DNA from: Flavisphingomonas formosensis
GTDB lineage: Bacteria; Pseudomonadota; Alphaproteobacteria; Sphingomonadales; Sphingomonadaceae
Direction: 5' to 3'
Assembly: GCF_009755815.1 (NCBI RefSeq)
Contig: NZ_WRPK01000001.1
Coordinates: 372,001 to 436,000 of the forward strand
Length of the DNA stretch: 64,000 nt
The notes beneath the pieces were generated by a model that had not been told where the DNA came from, ran no database searches, and saw nothing but the letters and a program-made list of their open reading frames with translations. This document shows positions 36,381 to 45,019 of this stretch, piece by piece (positions within the stretch are counted from its first letter, which is position 1; the number at the start of each line of letters is the position of its first letter). A program made the translations under genes and the position numbers.

Positions 36381-37286
36381 TCACGCTGCCATATCGAGGT
36401 TGTCCGCGGCAGCATAATATTGCTCTTCGGCTTCGGGCGGCGGGATGTTGCCGATGGGCTCCAGCAGCCGACGATGGTTGAACCAGTCGACCCATTCGAG
36501 CGTGGCGTATTCGACGGCTTCGAAGCTGCGCCACGGCCCATGCCTGTGGATCACCTCGGCCTTGTAGAGGCCGTTGATCGTCTCGGCCAAAGCGTTGTCG
36601 TAGCTGTCCCCGAGGCTGCCGACCGACGGCTCGATCCCGGCTTCGGCGAGGCGCTCGGTATACTTGATGGACACGTATTGCGACCCACGGTCGCTATGAT
36701 GGATGAGGCAGCCCCGATGGGCCGGCCGTCGATCGTGAAGCGCCTGTTCCAGGGCGTCGAGAACGAAGCTGGCATGCGCCGTCCTGCTGGCCCGCCAGCC
36801 GACGATCCGCCTGGCGCAGGTATCGATGACGAAGGCAACGTAGACGAACCCCGCCCAGGTCGCGAAGTTGGTGAAGTCTGATACCCAGAGCATGTCCGGC
36901 GCTGGCGCGTAGAACTTGCGATTGACGTGATCGAGTGGGCACGGCGCTGCTCTGTCGCTGATGGTCGTACGCACCGGTTTGCCCCGGATCACCCCTGCCA
37001 GGCCCATCTCGCGCGTCAACCGCGCGACCGTACAGCGGGCGACCGGAAAGCCCTCCCGCATCATCTGCCGCCAGACCTTGCGCACGCCGTAGACCGCGAA
37101 GTTCTCGGCAAATACGCGCGCGATCTCCGGCTTCAGAATGACATCCCGCTGCGCCCGCGCCGACAGCCGTGTCGGGTCCTGCCGCTGCGCGACGCGCTCA
37201 TGATAGGTGGATGGGGCGATCGGCAGAACGCTGCAGATCGGCTCGACCCCATAGGCATCGCGGTGATCGTCAATGAAAGCGATCAT
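36381..37286 (-). CDS. IS3-family transposase OrfB
   Basis: This 301-residue DDE integrase has the first Asp in LWVSDFTNFATW, the second in IHHSDRGSQYVS, and the Glu in YDNALAETINGLYK. The N-terminal helix-turn-helix region (VYGVRKVWRQMMREG) is present. The length is normal. Expression normally needs an intact OrfA for frameshifting. Confidence 0.85.
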   Translation of the reverse strand: MIAFIDDHRDAYGVEPICSVLPIAPSTYHERVAQRQDPTRLSARAQRDVILKPEIARVFAENFAVYGVRKVWRQMMREGFPVARCTVARLTREMGLAGVIRGKPVRTTISDRAAPCPLDHVNRKFYAPAPDMLWVSDFTNFATWAGFVYVAFVIDTCARRIVGWRASRTAHASFVLDALEQALHDRRPAHRGCLIHHSDRGSQYVSIKYTERLAEAGIEPSVGSLGDSYDNALAETINGLYKAEVIHRHGPWRSFEAVEYATLEWVDWFNHRRLLEPIGNIPPPEAEEQYYAAADNLDMAA

Positions 37287-37312
37287 CGCCGGAACGGGCG
37301 GTCGAGCTCCGC

Positions 37313-37607
37313 CTACGCAAAATATGCCGACGCCTTGCGGAGAATCTCGTTGGCCTGCCGCAGCTCACGGACCTCGCGCTCCAGCGCCTTCACCTTGTCG
37401 GCAACCTTGGTCGGGACGCCCGCCCGGTTGCCGCTGTTCACCTCGGCCTTCTTCACCCACTCCAGCAGCGTGTCCTGAACAACCGATCTTCTCGGCAATG
37501 GATATGATCGCTGCCCATCGTGACAGGTGATCGCGCTCGTGATCCAGCACCATCCGTACCGCTCGCTCGCGGACCTCAGGTGCAAACTTGTTCGTCGTCT
37601 TGCTCAC
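37313..37607 (-). pseudogene. IS3-family transposase OrfA, frameshifted
   Basis: The N-terminal part [20 protein letters not shown]...IAEKIGCS is in one frame. The C-terminal part ([18 protein letters not shown], then [20 protein letters not shown]) is in another, with the break near 37475-37485. This is a one-base indel in a gene that is otherwise of full length. Confidence 0.75.
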
Positions 37608-37660
37608 ACAGGCTCCACCTTCTCAGGAGTTGGAGCCTCCGGCAAACCCGGTGCGGTTCA

Positions 37661-38037
37661 ATCAGGCTGCATCGTGATGGCCAGATAAGGCAACGGTACT
37701 GTTGCTACAGAGAGCGCAACAAGGCGCCTTCGACCCCGGGTGACATGCATTTCCCGACAGCAGAGGACGCGCTCGCTGAGGCCTTGGGGCGCCGCGGCAT
37801 CGACCCGAGCACCGTTGAATTCACTCCACAGTACGGGAAGAATATGAATCTAAAAGGACCAAATGGCGAGCCTTGGGAAGTAGTCTCTGGACTGAATTCG
37901 AACGGAAATATTGTCGAATTTGACCACCACCCGTACGGACACTTTTCCGCAATAAAAACGAGTTCGAATTACCTCACTACCACGGGCCTAAGGATGAACA
38001 CTTGACCTATCCGGGCGATTCTATAACGAACTACTAA
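37661..38037 (+). pseudogene. Orphan Rhs toxin tip 1, frameshifted
   Basis: The tip reads FPTAEDALAEALGRRGIDPS, then GPNGEPWEVV and IVEFDHHPYGHF. It should continue RNKNEFELPHYHGPKDEHLT to a stop at 38037, but a one-base deletion in the T run near 37940 throws the frame to an early stop at 38003. The His-rich DHHPYGHF/PHYHG pattern looks like a nuclease-type toxin domain whose family I cannot name. It directly abuts the IS3 end, so the toxin has lost its Rhs core. Confidence 0.6.
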
Positions 38038-38059
38038 CTGATATACTAAGGAAGAGATT

Positions 38060-38461
38060 ATGAATAACTCGGGATTATATTGGAGCGCGCTATGCGAGTT
38101 GGTAGCGCAACTCAACTGTTGGGTTCGGATGGCATGGAGAGAGGGCGGATTGACGGTCGAGGAACGGTGGGGACAACTTCTGATAATCCCAACGAGTGGC
38201 TATCTAGAGGCGTCTGGTGGACCAGTGCCACTCCGGGACGTCGAATGGGTCGAACTATCGACGAGCCGCATCAATGGCGGCATGGCCGGACGGCCGCTGC
38301 AATTTATCGATACAACCGACGAGATACTGGCGGCCTTACGAGATACAGAGGTCCATTGGGAAATTCAGGAGAGCACGTGGTCGAGGGAAGGTGTCTTCAC
38401 AGATGAGCCCGTTCGAGTGGTTCATTTCGTGAACCCATTCGGACCTACACCAAGGCAGTAA
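38060..38461 (+). CDS. Candidate immunity protein for orphan tip 1
   Basis: This 133-residue acidic protein (VPLRDVEWVELSTSRI, DTTDEILAALRDTEVHWE) starts 22 bases after the orphan toxin with ribosome-binding site AGGAAGAG. Position, size and low GC compared with the chromosome suggest an immunity gene. No family is recognised. It is intact although its toxin is not, as is common for retained immunity genes. Confidence 0.55.
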   Translation: MNNSGLYWSALCELVAQLNCWVRMAWREGGLTVEERWGQLLIIPTSGYLEASGGPVPLRDVEWVELSTSRINGGMAGRPLQFIDTTDEILAALRDTEVHWEIQESTWSREGVFTDEPVRVVHFVNPFGPTPRQ

Positions 38462-39540
38462 TCGGCAATATCATCGGCGGCCTCGCACAAAAGGCACTGA
38501 AGGATGCCGGCCAAAAGGCTACCAGCAAATCGGCTCATCCCTTGGCAGACGATGGCGCAGGCACATCAGGGCAGCGTGGAGCGCAAGCAATCGCTGATCA
38601 ACAAGGCGGCGGACTGGTTCAATATGCAGATTTCATACCGGGGCAGCAAGGTCGAGGCATCTATCTGCGAAATGGGGCCGAGTCTGACTGGGTGGTAGAT
38701 CCCGGTGCGGCCAATAATCCCAATGGATAATTTCAACTAAATCAAGAGGGCAACTTCTACTGGGTTCCTCCACAGGGAGCGAGCGTTCCAACAATAGCAG
38801 TTACTTCGACGCCCGCGATTGCCTCGTCGGTTGATACGGCCGCCGTGGGGGCTGCGCTGGGATCGAACATGTCCGTGCTGGCGAGCGCGCCGGGCGCCCG
38901 GCTCTTCTCGGAATTTACGCCCGCACCGAGTCGCATCATCGGCGTAGAAGGCAAGACTGCACCAGCGATGTTTGGTTTAGGTGTCGGGTTCGTCGCTGCT
39001 TACGGGGCGGGACGCATCTTCATGAATCAAGGCCCCGATAAATCGGTTGAGGGCCGTGCGCTCACTCCCACAGACATCGCCAACGGGCTAAGAAACAGGT
39101 CAGGCCATTGCTGCAGGCGCGAGCGGAGCGCCAGATCCACGACGATCGCCGACGAAACATGAGGAGGAAATAGGCGAGTTATGGAAATCGGAAGGCGATG
39201 ATATCATTCTGCGTGGGGAGAATAGCCCGGACCCGATGCGATAAGGAACGGGGAGTATTGGGATATAAAACGGGTAACGGGTACGGGAACGCTTCAGAAC
39301 TCCCTACGAAGTGCAAAGGATAATTTTTCCGGACAATATGCAGTTGAAGAGCTTGGATTGACGAGGGCAGACACGAGGGCGCTGCTCGATGTGCGTGAAA
39401 ATCCTGTATGGGATGATGTAGCAAAAATTCTGGCGGAGGTTGTGCGATTGGAACGAGGTAACGATCTAGCACATATGGCTGGCTTTGAAGTTAGGGCGAC
39501 GAATGCCATTATCAGATGGACGCCAAAGTATGAGCACTAA
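38462..39540 (+). pseudogene. Orphan Rhs tip 2 with linker, degraded
   Basis: The first part repeats the main Rhs linker (VIGNIIGGLAQKALKDAG; SAPGARLFSEF) at about 33184-33680. There is an in-frame stop at 38728-38730. Two compensating frame changes occur between about 39100 and 39240. The end GEYWDIKRVTGTGTLQNSL...RSAKDNF resembles CdiA-type tRNase/nuclease tips (ExWDxK core). It closes with IIRWTPKYEH at 39540. Confidence 0.6.
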
Positions 39541-39654
39541 TTATTTTATGATTTGCATGGATTACAACAGGGGCGTTAAGTTAGGTAAGTCAATATTAGT
39601 GAAGTACGATGAATAAGATGAGAAATCATTTGGTTTTCTTCTAATGGATTTAAC

Positions 39655-40012
39655 ATTGATGGCCGCTGGAATGCTGATTCACGAGGATGTTCTGCGCTTC
39701 AGCATTTTCTCATGAACACAGGCTACGTGAGATTAGAGTACTTCCTGAGTACGCAAATATATATGCCAATGGAGTTGATTTACCTGCAGGATTTCCAACT
39801 GATGATCCAACCGATGACAACTATAGTTTGGGAAAAATTTGCTTGATCCTGTTAATCCTTCCAATGCATAATTCGAAGCAGAAATTCTTGATGAGAAATT
39901 AGTAACTTTAATCTCTAAAATAGAGGAATCGGGTGCTATCAGGACAATGCCCCCCCCCCCCTGGATTGAGATTAAGATTACGGTGAAGATTACTGAAGAT
40001 CGAAGCAATTAA
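39655..40012 (+). pseudogene. Degraded immunity-like gene, low GC
   Basis: Readable blocks lie in two frames (YANIYANGVDLPAGFPTDDP; then EAEILDEKLVTLISKIEESG and IEIKITVKITEDRSN). They are separated by a stop and a frame change near 39840. It follows orphan tip 2, so it is probably its decayed immunity gene. The DNA is strikingly AT-rich compared with the surroundings. Confidence 0.45.
39950..39961 (+). repeat. Homopolymer of 12 C
   Basis: A run of 12 C lies in the AT-rich immunity remnant, in frame as PPPP before WIEIKITV. Such tracts slip during replication and are also prone to sequencing error. Confidence 0.9.
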
Positions 40013-40052
40013 TTACGGCAACAGTTTACTAATTGGCCAGCGTTTGTTGACA

Positions 40053-40702
40053 TTCCCCCGCGGGAACGATCCTGAGCGCCTATGGCGAGATCGCGGCGAA
40101 GGGCATCAACGGCTATCAGGAGACGTATAGCTACGACGCGGCCGGCCGGGTGTGGAAGTCGAGCGGCGACGATGGCACGGTCAAGCTGTTCCTCTACAAT
40201 GCCAATGGCAACCAGGCCTTCGCGATCAGCTCGACCGGCGATGACCTGTCGGGTGCGACCCAGGCCGATGGGGTGACCTATGCCAATGCGCTGCTGGCCG
40301 GGTTCGTGCCGGGCAAGGCGGGCACGCTCACCCTCTACGACCGGCGCAACCAGGCCACCCAGACGCGCTCGCTCTATCTGCAGCGCAGTGCGACGAGCAC
40401 GGCCTCGACCGTGTTCTCGCGCAGCTACAATGCGTTCGGCGAGGTGGCGAGCGAGACCGCGCCGATCACCGACGCCAATGGCGATCTGGCGCTGACCAGC
40501 TACAGCTACAACACGATGGGCAAGCTGATCCGCACCACTGCCACGCCTCGACATGCACCGACCACCAGGCGCGCTTGGCCTTGTTGGCAAATATTCGACG
40601 CGGCATCAGCCCACCTCCCCATCGGAAAGCGGATCACATGGGACATCGTCATGCACCGGAACAATGTGCGAACTTCGGACGGGTACAAGTTGTCAAATTA
40701 AG
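40053..40702 (+). pseudogene. Displaced Rhs core fragment
   Basis: It translates to YD-repeat core (YQETYSYDAAGRVWKSSGDD, then NAFGEVASETAPITDANGD, ending YSYNTMGKLIRT). It is similar to the main protein encoded at about 29760-30210, but clearly divergent, so it derives from another Rhs gene. At about 40540 the similarity stops, and an unrelated 50-residue tail reads to a stop at 40702. It has no start codon of its own. Confidence 0.75.
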
Positions 40703-41008
40703 AGGGCAAGATAAAAGGATCGGCTCAACCTGTGGTGAAACCTGTGACGTGATGGCGTGGAAGATCCCCGCTGTCTGATCACCTCGGCTGCGATCCGCGC
40801 GTGTCGCCGACTTTGACCTCGATCGCGACCCATGGTACGCTTGGTAAGAATGATCTGAGCCGCCGCGGTTATCCACTCGGGAGCCCTTGGCATGAGTCGG
40901 ACAGATCCTGATCGGATGGCGCATTGCCCAATTGCGCCTGGATCGAAATACTGCCACTCCTCCTCACATTTCCTCGGCCGCGCGCCGAATAGTCAAGGTT
41001 GAAGAACC
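40703..41008. other. Intergenic, no supported gene
   Basis: This ~306-bp boundary lies between the Rhs graveyard and the flagellar region. No motif-bearing frame is present on either strand. It may carry the promoter of the TPR gene at 41009. Confidence 0.45.
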
Positions 41009-42145
41009 GTGCAGACTCAACGCACCGAAGCCATGAGCCAGATGCATCGGCTCCTGGGCTTCCTCGAACGGGATCCCGCCAACCCCCGCCTGCTGGCCGA
41101 TGCCGCGACGGCGGCGTTCGAAGAGCGGGATCCCGACCGCACCGAGGCGCTGCTCGCCCGGCTGGAGCAGGCGGCGCCGCCGCTTCCTCCCCCCTTGGTC
41201 CATCTGCGTGGTCTTGTCGCCCTTCAGGCCGGCCGGTTCGATGAGGCTGCTGCCGCATTCGAATCCGTGCTGGAAGCCGGATCGGCCGATGCCGCTGTGC
41301 GCTTCAACCTCGCCTGGGCGCATGCAATGCGGAACCGCCACGAAGACGCGCTCGCCCTGCTCCACGACGAGGTGGTTGCCGCCTCGCCGCGGGCACCGTC
41401 GCTCAAGGTCCAGATGTTGCATCATCTCGAACGCTATGAGGAAGGGTTGGCGGCAGGGGTCGCGCTTGCCGAGCGTTTTCCAGACAATGCCCCGCTGATG
41501 GCAGCGCTCGCCACCCTCGCTATAGATGCCGGGAAGGGCGACCTCGCCCGGCATTATGCCGAGCGGGCCGGGGATGATCCGGAGGCGCTGGCGGCACGCG
41601 GCGTGCTGGCGCTGGACGGCTCCGAGCCCGGCGAGGCCGAAGCTATGCTCGACCGATCGCTGGCCGCGAGGGCGAACAACCCGCGCGCCTGGGTCGGCAA
41701 GGGGCTCGCGCGGCTGGCGGCCGGCGATGCCGCAACGGGGGCCACGGCGATCGATCGAGGAGCGCAACAGTTCGGCGATCATCTGGGATCGTGGATCGCC
41801 GCCGGCTGGGCGCATTTCGTCGCTGGCGACGCGGCCGCGGCGCGCGCGCGGTTTGAGAGGGCGATCGCGATTGATGCCACGTTCGGCGAAGCGCATGGCG
41901 GCCTTGCAGTTCTCGATCTCCTGGCGGGCGATACGGACGGCGCACGGCGCCGGACCGAGACTGCGCTCCGGCTCGATCGTGCGGGTCTCGGGGGGACTTT
42001 GGCGAAGACCATGATGCTCGATGCGGCTGGCGACAGCAGCACTGCCCAGGCGCTGCGAGAGCGCGCTCTCCATCTTCCGATAGGGCCGGACGGGCAGACC
42101 ATCGCCCAAGCGCTGGCACGGCTCAGTTTCAGGATGGGTGGTTAG
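41009..42145 (+). CDS. Tetratricopeptide repeat (TPR) protein next to flagellar operon
   Basis: The protein has 378 residues. Repeated helix pairs match the TPR pattern (LVHLRGLVALQAGRFDEAAA; AVRFNLAWAHAMRNRHEDAL; GLAVLDLLAGDTDGARRR). No signal peptide is present, so it is a cytoplasmic scaffold or chaperone. It is convergent with the flagellar operon end, 28 bp away. A role in that system is possible but unproven. The start is GTG 41009, or ATG 41033 as the alternative. The long opposite-strand frame is a shadow. Confidence 0.7.
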   Translation: MQTQRTEAMSQMHRLLGFLERDPANPRLLADAATAAFEERDPDRTEALLARLEQAAPPLPPPLVHLRGLVALQAGRFDEAAAAFESVLEAGSADAAVRFNLAWAHAMRNRHEDALALLHDEVVAASPRAPSLKVQMLHHLERYEEGLAAGVALAERFPDNAPLMAALATLAIDAGKGDLARHYAERAGDDPEALAARGVLALDGSEPGEAEAMLDRSLAARANNPRAWVGKGLARLAAGDAATGATAIDRGAQQFGDHLGSWIAAGWAHFVAGDAAAARARFERAIAIDATFGEAHGGLAVLDLLAGDTDGARRRTETALRLDRAGLGGTLAKTMMLDAAGDSSTAQALRERALHLPIGPDGQTIAQALARLSFRMGG

Positions 42146-42173
42146 CCTATCCGCTCGACCGGGCGCCAGTGGA

Positions 42174-42509
42174 TCAGCGCGGGCGCAGCTGCGCGATCAC
42201 CTGATCGATGAGCGAGGAGGCTTGGGGATCAGCCGCGATCGTGTCGCTGACCCTCGATACGATCTGCTGGAACTGGGCATCGTTGATCAGCGCGGCTCCG
42301 AACTGCTCGGTAAGCAGGGCTTGCACGCAGGCGCGCCGAAGCTGGGATGGCTCGGCTCCCTGCAACGCCGCAAGCGTATCGAGCCCGGACGGGGCTTTCT
42401 CCTGCTGCTTGCCCGCTTCGGGCCGTCCACCGCCTTTCGCCTGCGTCCTTTCGAGCAGGCGCCGGCGCAGGACGGCAATCAGGTGATCGGCGCTGGAGAC
42501 CGGTTCCAT
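42174..42509 (-). CDS. Hypothetical protein, last gene of flagellar operon
   Basis: This 111-residue protein has a polar N-terminus (RTQAKGGGRPEAGKQQEK) and a helical C-terminal half (LRRACVQALLTEQFGAALIN...VSRVSDTIAAD). It sits where FlgJ or a substrate chaperone could be, but it has neither a muramidase domain nor a clear FlgJ rod-binding signature. It is 11 bp after the TPR gene on the same strand. Function is unknown. Confidence 0.55.
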   Translation of the reverse strand: MEPVSSADHLIAVLRRRLLERTQAKGGGRPEAGKQQEKAPSGLDTLAALQGAEPSQLRRACVQALLTEQFGAALINDAQFQQIVSRVSDTIAADPQASSLIDQVIAQLRPR

Positions 42510-42520
42510 CAGGGGGCGTC

Positions 42521-43072
42521 CTAGTGTCGGGTCGGCTTGAACGTCGTCTGCCGCAGCAGCAGTGATGCGGCCGAAAGCGGTTCCCCGTCCGATGGCGGCT
42601 GCTTGTTCCGCATCTCGTCGATGAGCAGTCGCATGTCGCGATTGAGCGGCAGATTTTCGGTGTTGCGCGTTATGCCGCGCTCAAGATGCTCGATCGCCTC
42701 GTCGAACTCGTCCCGGATCATATGGGAGAGCCCGCGCGCGAACAGACGCAGGGGTTCCTCGTCGGGCAGGCCAAAAAGGGGCCCCCACGCTTCCTGCGCG
42801 GCATGCGCCTCGCCGGAGGTGAGGAGAAGGAAACCGAGCTGGAAGCGCGCGATGGCAAAATCGGGCGCGATGTCCACGGCCTTGCGCATTGCCAGGCGCG
42901 CCTGCGCATAGTCCTGCCGGGCGGCGAGGAGCGAACCTTCGAGAAAATGCAGCCGTGGATCCCTGGGAAACTCTCCGAGCAGGACGGGCAAGCCGCGCTC
43001 GTCTCCCGCTTCGATCGCGCCGAGCAGCGCGGTCATCCGATCGTCCGGGCACAGGGTGATGGTCTCGCTCAT
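42521..43072 (-). CDS. TPR protein in flagellar operon
   Basis: The protein has 183 residues. TPR-like helices are visible (PRLHFLEGSLLAARQDYAQA; FAIARFQLGFLLLTSGEAHA; FDEAIEHLERGI). It is a cytoplasmic adaptor or chaperone candidate. It starts 8 bp after the fliA-like stop. It has the size of type III secretion class II chaperones (SycD-like TPR), so a secretion chaperone role is a reasonable inference. Confidence 0.65.
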   Translation of the reverse strand: MSETITLCPDDRMTALLGAIEAGDERGLPVLLGEFPRDPRLHFLEGSLLAARQDYAQARLAMRKAVDIAPDFAIARFQLGFLLLTSGEAHAAQEAWGPLFGLPDEEPLRLFARGLSHMIRDEFDEAIEHLERGITRNTENLPLNRDMRLLIDEMRNKQPPSDGEPLSAASLLLRQTTFKPTRH

Positions 43073-43080
43073 CGGCTGTC

Positions 43081-43821
43081 CTATCGTTGAAGGGTGAAAT
43101 GGCCGCGTTGCGTCAGGCGCTGCCGCAAGCGAACGAGGGCGGCGCGGTGTAATTGGGAGATGCGCCCCTTGCTCAGGCCGAGAAGATCCGCAATCTGTTC
43201 GAAGCCGACTCCGGAAAGATAATGATGACGCAGGATCATGCGTTCACGCTCGGGCAGCGCCGCCAGTTCGGCGTGCAGCCGGCCGATGAGCTCACGCCAT
43301 TCCGCGCTGTCATAGGCGGAGGGCTGCGGTGCGGGCTGGCCAGCCTCGTCATCGACGTAGAGCGAGGTTCCTTCGAGCATGAATCCGATCGCCAAGCTGC
43401 CGATCAGCTCGGCCAGTTCGATGATGGCATCCTTTGCACGCGGAGGAGTCGATGGGGCGAGCGAGTGCAGCCGGTCGCGCTCGGCCTGTGCGCGGGACGC
43501 GATCTGCTCTCGCACCTCGCTCATCTGGTTGATCCCGTTCAATATGCTCCCCGATATACGCCGTGTGGCATAGCCGCGGAAGGGTGTGCCATGATCCGGA
43601 TCGAACCGGTCGATCGCCTCCAGAAGCCCCGAATAGGCCCATTGCCTGAGATCGGCGAGATCGAGATCGCCCCGATCCCTGAGCCGATGATGGCGCCGGG
43701 CGATGGCCAGCGCGAAGCCGTGATGCCGCTCGAACAGGCGCTCGCGCGCCGCCTGGGAGCCTGCCCGGCAAGCGAGCCAAAGGCTGGCCTCCGCGTTCCC
43801 ATCGGCAAGGGCGCTGGCCAT
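43081..43821 (-). CDS. fliA: FliA-family flagellar sigma factor
   Basis: The protein has 246 residues. Region 2 (DLADLRQWAYSGLLEAIDRF...GTPFRGYATRRISGSI) is followed by region 3 and by region 4 (LPERERMILRHHYLSGVGFEQI, then GLSKGRISQLHRAAL). The start ATG 43821 is 5 bp after the fliP stop. In classical systems FliA drives late flagellar genes (flagellin, motor, chemotaxis) after FlgM export. Here no such genes and no flgM are in the window, so its targets must lie elsewhere or be different. Confidence 0.85.
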   Translation of the reverse strand: MASALADGNAEASLWLACRAGSQAARERLFERHHGFALAIARRHHRLRDRGDLDLADLRQWAYSGLLEAIDRFDPDHGTPFRGYATRRISGSILNGINQMSEVREQIASRAQAERDRLHSLAPSTPPRAKDAIIELAELIGSLAIGFMLEGTSLYVDDEAGQPAPQPSAYDSAEWRELIGRLHAELAALPERERMILRHHYLSGVGFEQIADLLGLSKGRISQLHRAALVRLRQRLTQRGHFTLQR

Positions 43822-43826
43822 GGCGG

Positions 43827-44618
43827 CTAATGGAAGCTTCCCATCACGCCCTGGAGCACGAGGCTCCAGCCATCGATCAATACGAACATCAGGATCTTGA
43901 TCGGCAGCGAGAGGGTCGACGGCGGAACCATCAGCATGCCGAGGGCCAGCAATATGCTGGAGACGACGAGATCGATCAGCAGGAATGGGAGGAAAACGAC
44001 GAAGCCGATGCGGAATGCGACCCGGAGCTCGTTGAGCATGAAGGCGGGCACGAGCTGCATCAGGCCGACATCGGCGGCGCGCGCCGGCAATGGCTTGCGG
44101 GCGATCGAGTAGACGGCCGCGATATCCTGGTCCCGCACCTGCCGCAGCATGAATGCCTTCAGCGGCGCACTCCCTTCGTCCATCGCCTGGCTGACGGTCA
44201 GCCGGCCGTCGAGGAAAGGTCGGAGCGCCTGGGTGTTGAGCGCATCGAAGGTGGGGCCCATCGAGAAGGCGGTGAGGAACAATGCCAACCCGATCAGCAC
44301 CTGGTTGGGCGGCGTCTCCGGCATGCCGAAGGCATGGCGGATCATCGAGAGGACGATCACGATCCGGGTGAAGGATGTCATGCAGATGATCAGCGCCGGC
44401 AGCACCGCCATGAGCGTCAGCGTTAGCGCGATCCGGATGACGCCGGAGGTCCGGGAGAGATCTTCGTTCGCCGCGAGCGCCTGGACGGTGGCCGGAGCCA
44501 CAACTGGCGGTCTGGGCGGTGCGGCAGGGGCCGCGGCCAGAGCCGCTCCGGCGAGTCCAAGCAGGGCAAGGGCGAGCAGCAGGGTGGCCCAAAGGGCGCG
44601 CGGATTGATCACGCGCAT
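43827..44618 (-). CDS. fliP: FliP, flagellar type III export gate
   Basis: The protein has 263 residues. An N-terminal signal peptide (LLLALALLGLAGAALA) is followed by the characteristic FliP blocks: LSRTSGVIRIALTLTLMAVL, FTRIVIVLSMIRHAFG, then PNQVLIGLALFLT. Further on come GLMQLVPAFMLNELRVAF and MLMVPPSTLSLPIK. FliP forms the FliP5Q4R1 export gate in the inner membrane. ATG 44618 overlaps the fliO end. The long upstream frame extension is a shadow of fliO/fliN. Confidence 0.93.
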   Translation of the reverse strand: MRVINPRALWATLLLALALLGLAGAALAAAPAAPPRPPVVAPATVQALAANEDLSRTSGVIRIALTLTLMAVLPALIICMTSFTRIVIVLSMIRHAFGMPETPPNQVLIGLALFLTAFSMGPTFDALNTQALRPFLDGRLTVSQAMDEGSAPLKAFMLRQVRDQDIAAVYSIARKPLPARAADVGLMQLVPAFMLNELRVAFRIGFVVFLPFLLIDLVVSSILLALGMLMVPPSTLSLPIKILMFVLIDGWSLVLQGVMGSFH

Positions 44619-45019
44619 GCTCGACCGTCGCCCTCTTGTGCAGGGAGTGGGAGTGGGAGCGAGCGCAGGACGGTCACGCTCTGCGGCGTCGCGGCGACCA
44701 ATAAGTCCTCGCCGTCGCAGCGGATGATGCAGAGCTGCGTCTGCGGATTGAGACGGATAATCTCGATCAGCCTCAGTCGCCGCTCGCGTCCCTGTTGCAG
44801 CATGCGGGGCAGCGGGTTCGCGCCGAAGCGTGCGCGCAATGCGAAGGCGCCGCCGACGGCCAGGGCCAGGCACAGGATCAACGAGGCAAGGACGCGCCAA
44901 TAGGAAATTGTGTCGTCCGCCACCGCATTGCCGAGGGCAAGCGCCGGCGTCGCGACGGAGGCTACGGCCAGTCCGGCGAGCCATGGGCGTCGGCCGGGCC
45001 GAAGGCGGGCGCTGGTCAC
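44609..45019 (-). CDS. fliO: FliO, flagellar export gate assembly protein
   Basis: The protein has 136 residues. A single membrane helix (VLASLILCLALAVGGAFAL) precedes a small cytoplasmic domain (RRLRLIEIIRLNPQTQLCI, DGEDLLVAATPQSV), which is the FliO pattern. It helps assemble FliP. GTG 45019 overlaps the fliN stop (GTGA). Its identity is supported by position between fliN and fliP. Confidence 0.8.
   Translation of the reverse strand: MTSARLRPGRRPWLAGLAVASVATPALALGNAVADDTISYWRVLASLILCLALAVGGAFALRARFGANPLPRMLQQGRERRLRLIEIIRLNPQTQLCIIRCDGEDLLVAATPQSVTVLRSLPLPLPAQEGDGRACA

Larger units (their letters stand above)
36342..37660 (-). mobile_element. Second IS3-family insertion sequence, 1319 bp
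   Basis: Inverted repeats read TGAACCGCGCCGGGTCTGCC on the left and TGAACCGCACCGGGTTTGCC on the right (reverse complement). No matching target duplication is seen, because the left flank is IS481 remnant and the right flank is an orphan Rhs tip. The junction may therefore come from recombination between copies. OrfA is frameshifted, so it cannot move by itself. Confidence 0.8.

Noticed and set aside
40964-42109. 381-codon minus-strand frame opposite the TPR gene at 41009
   Set aside because: The plus-strand translation has regular TPR helices; the minus-strand one has no recognisable pattern.
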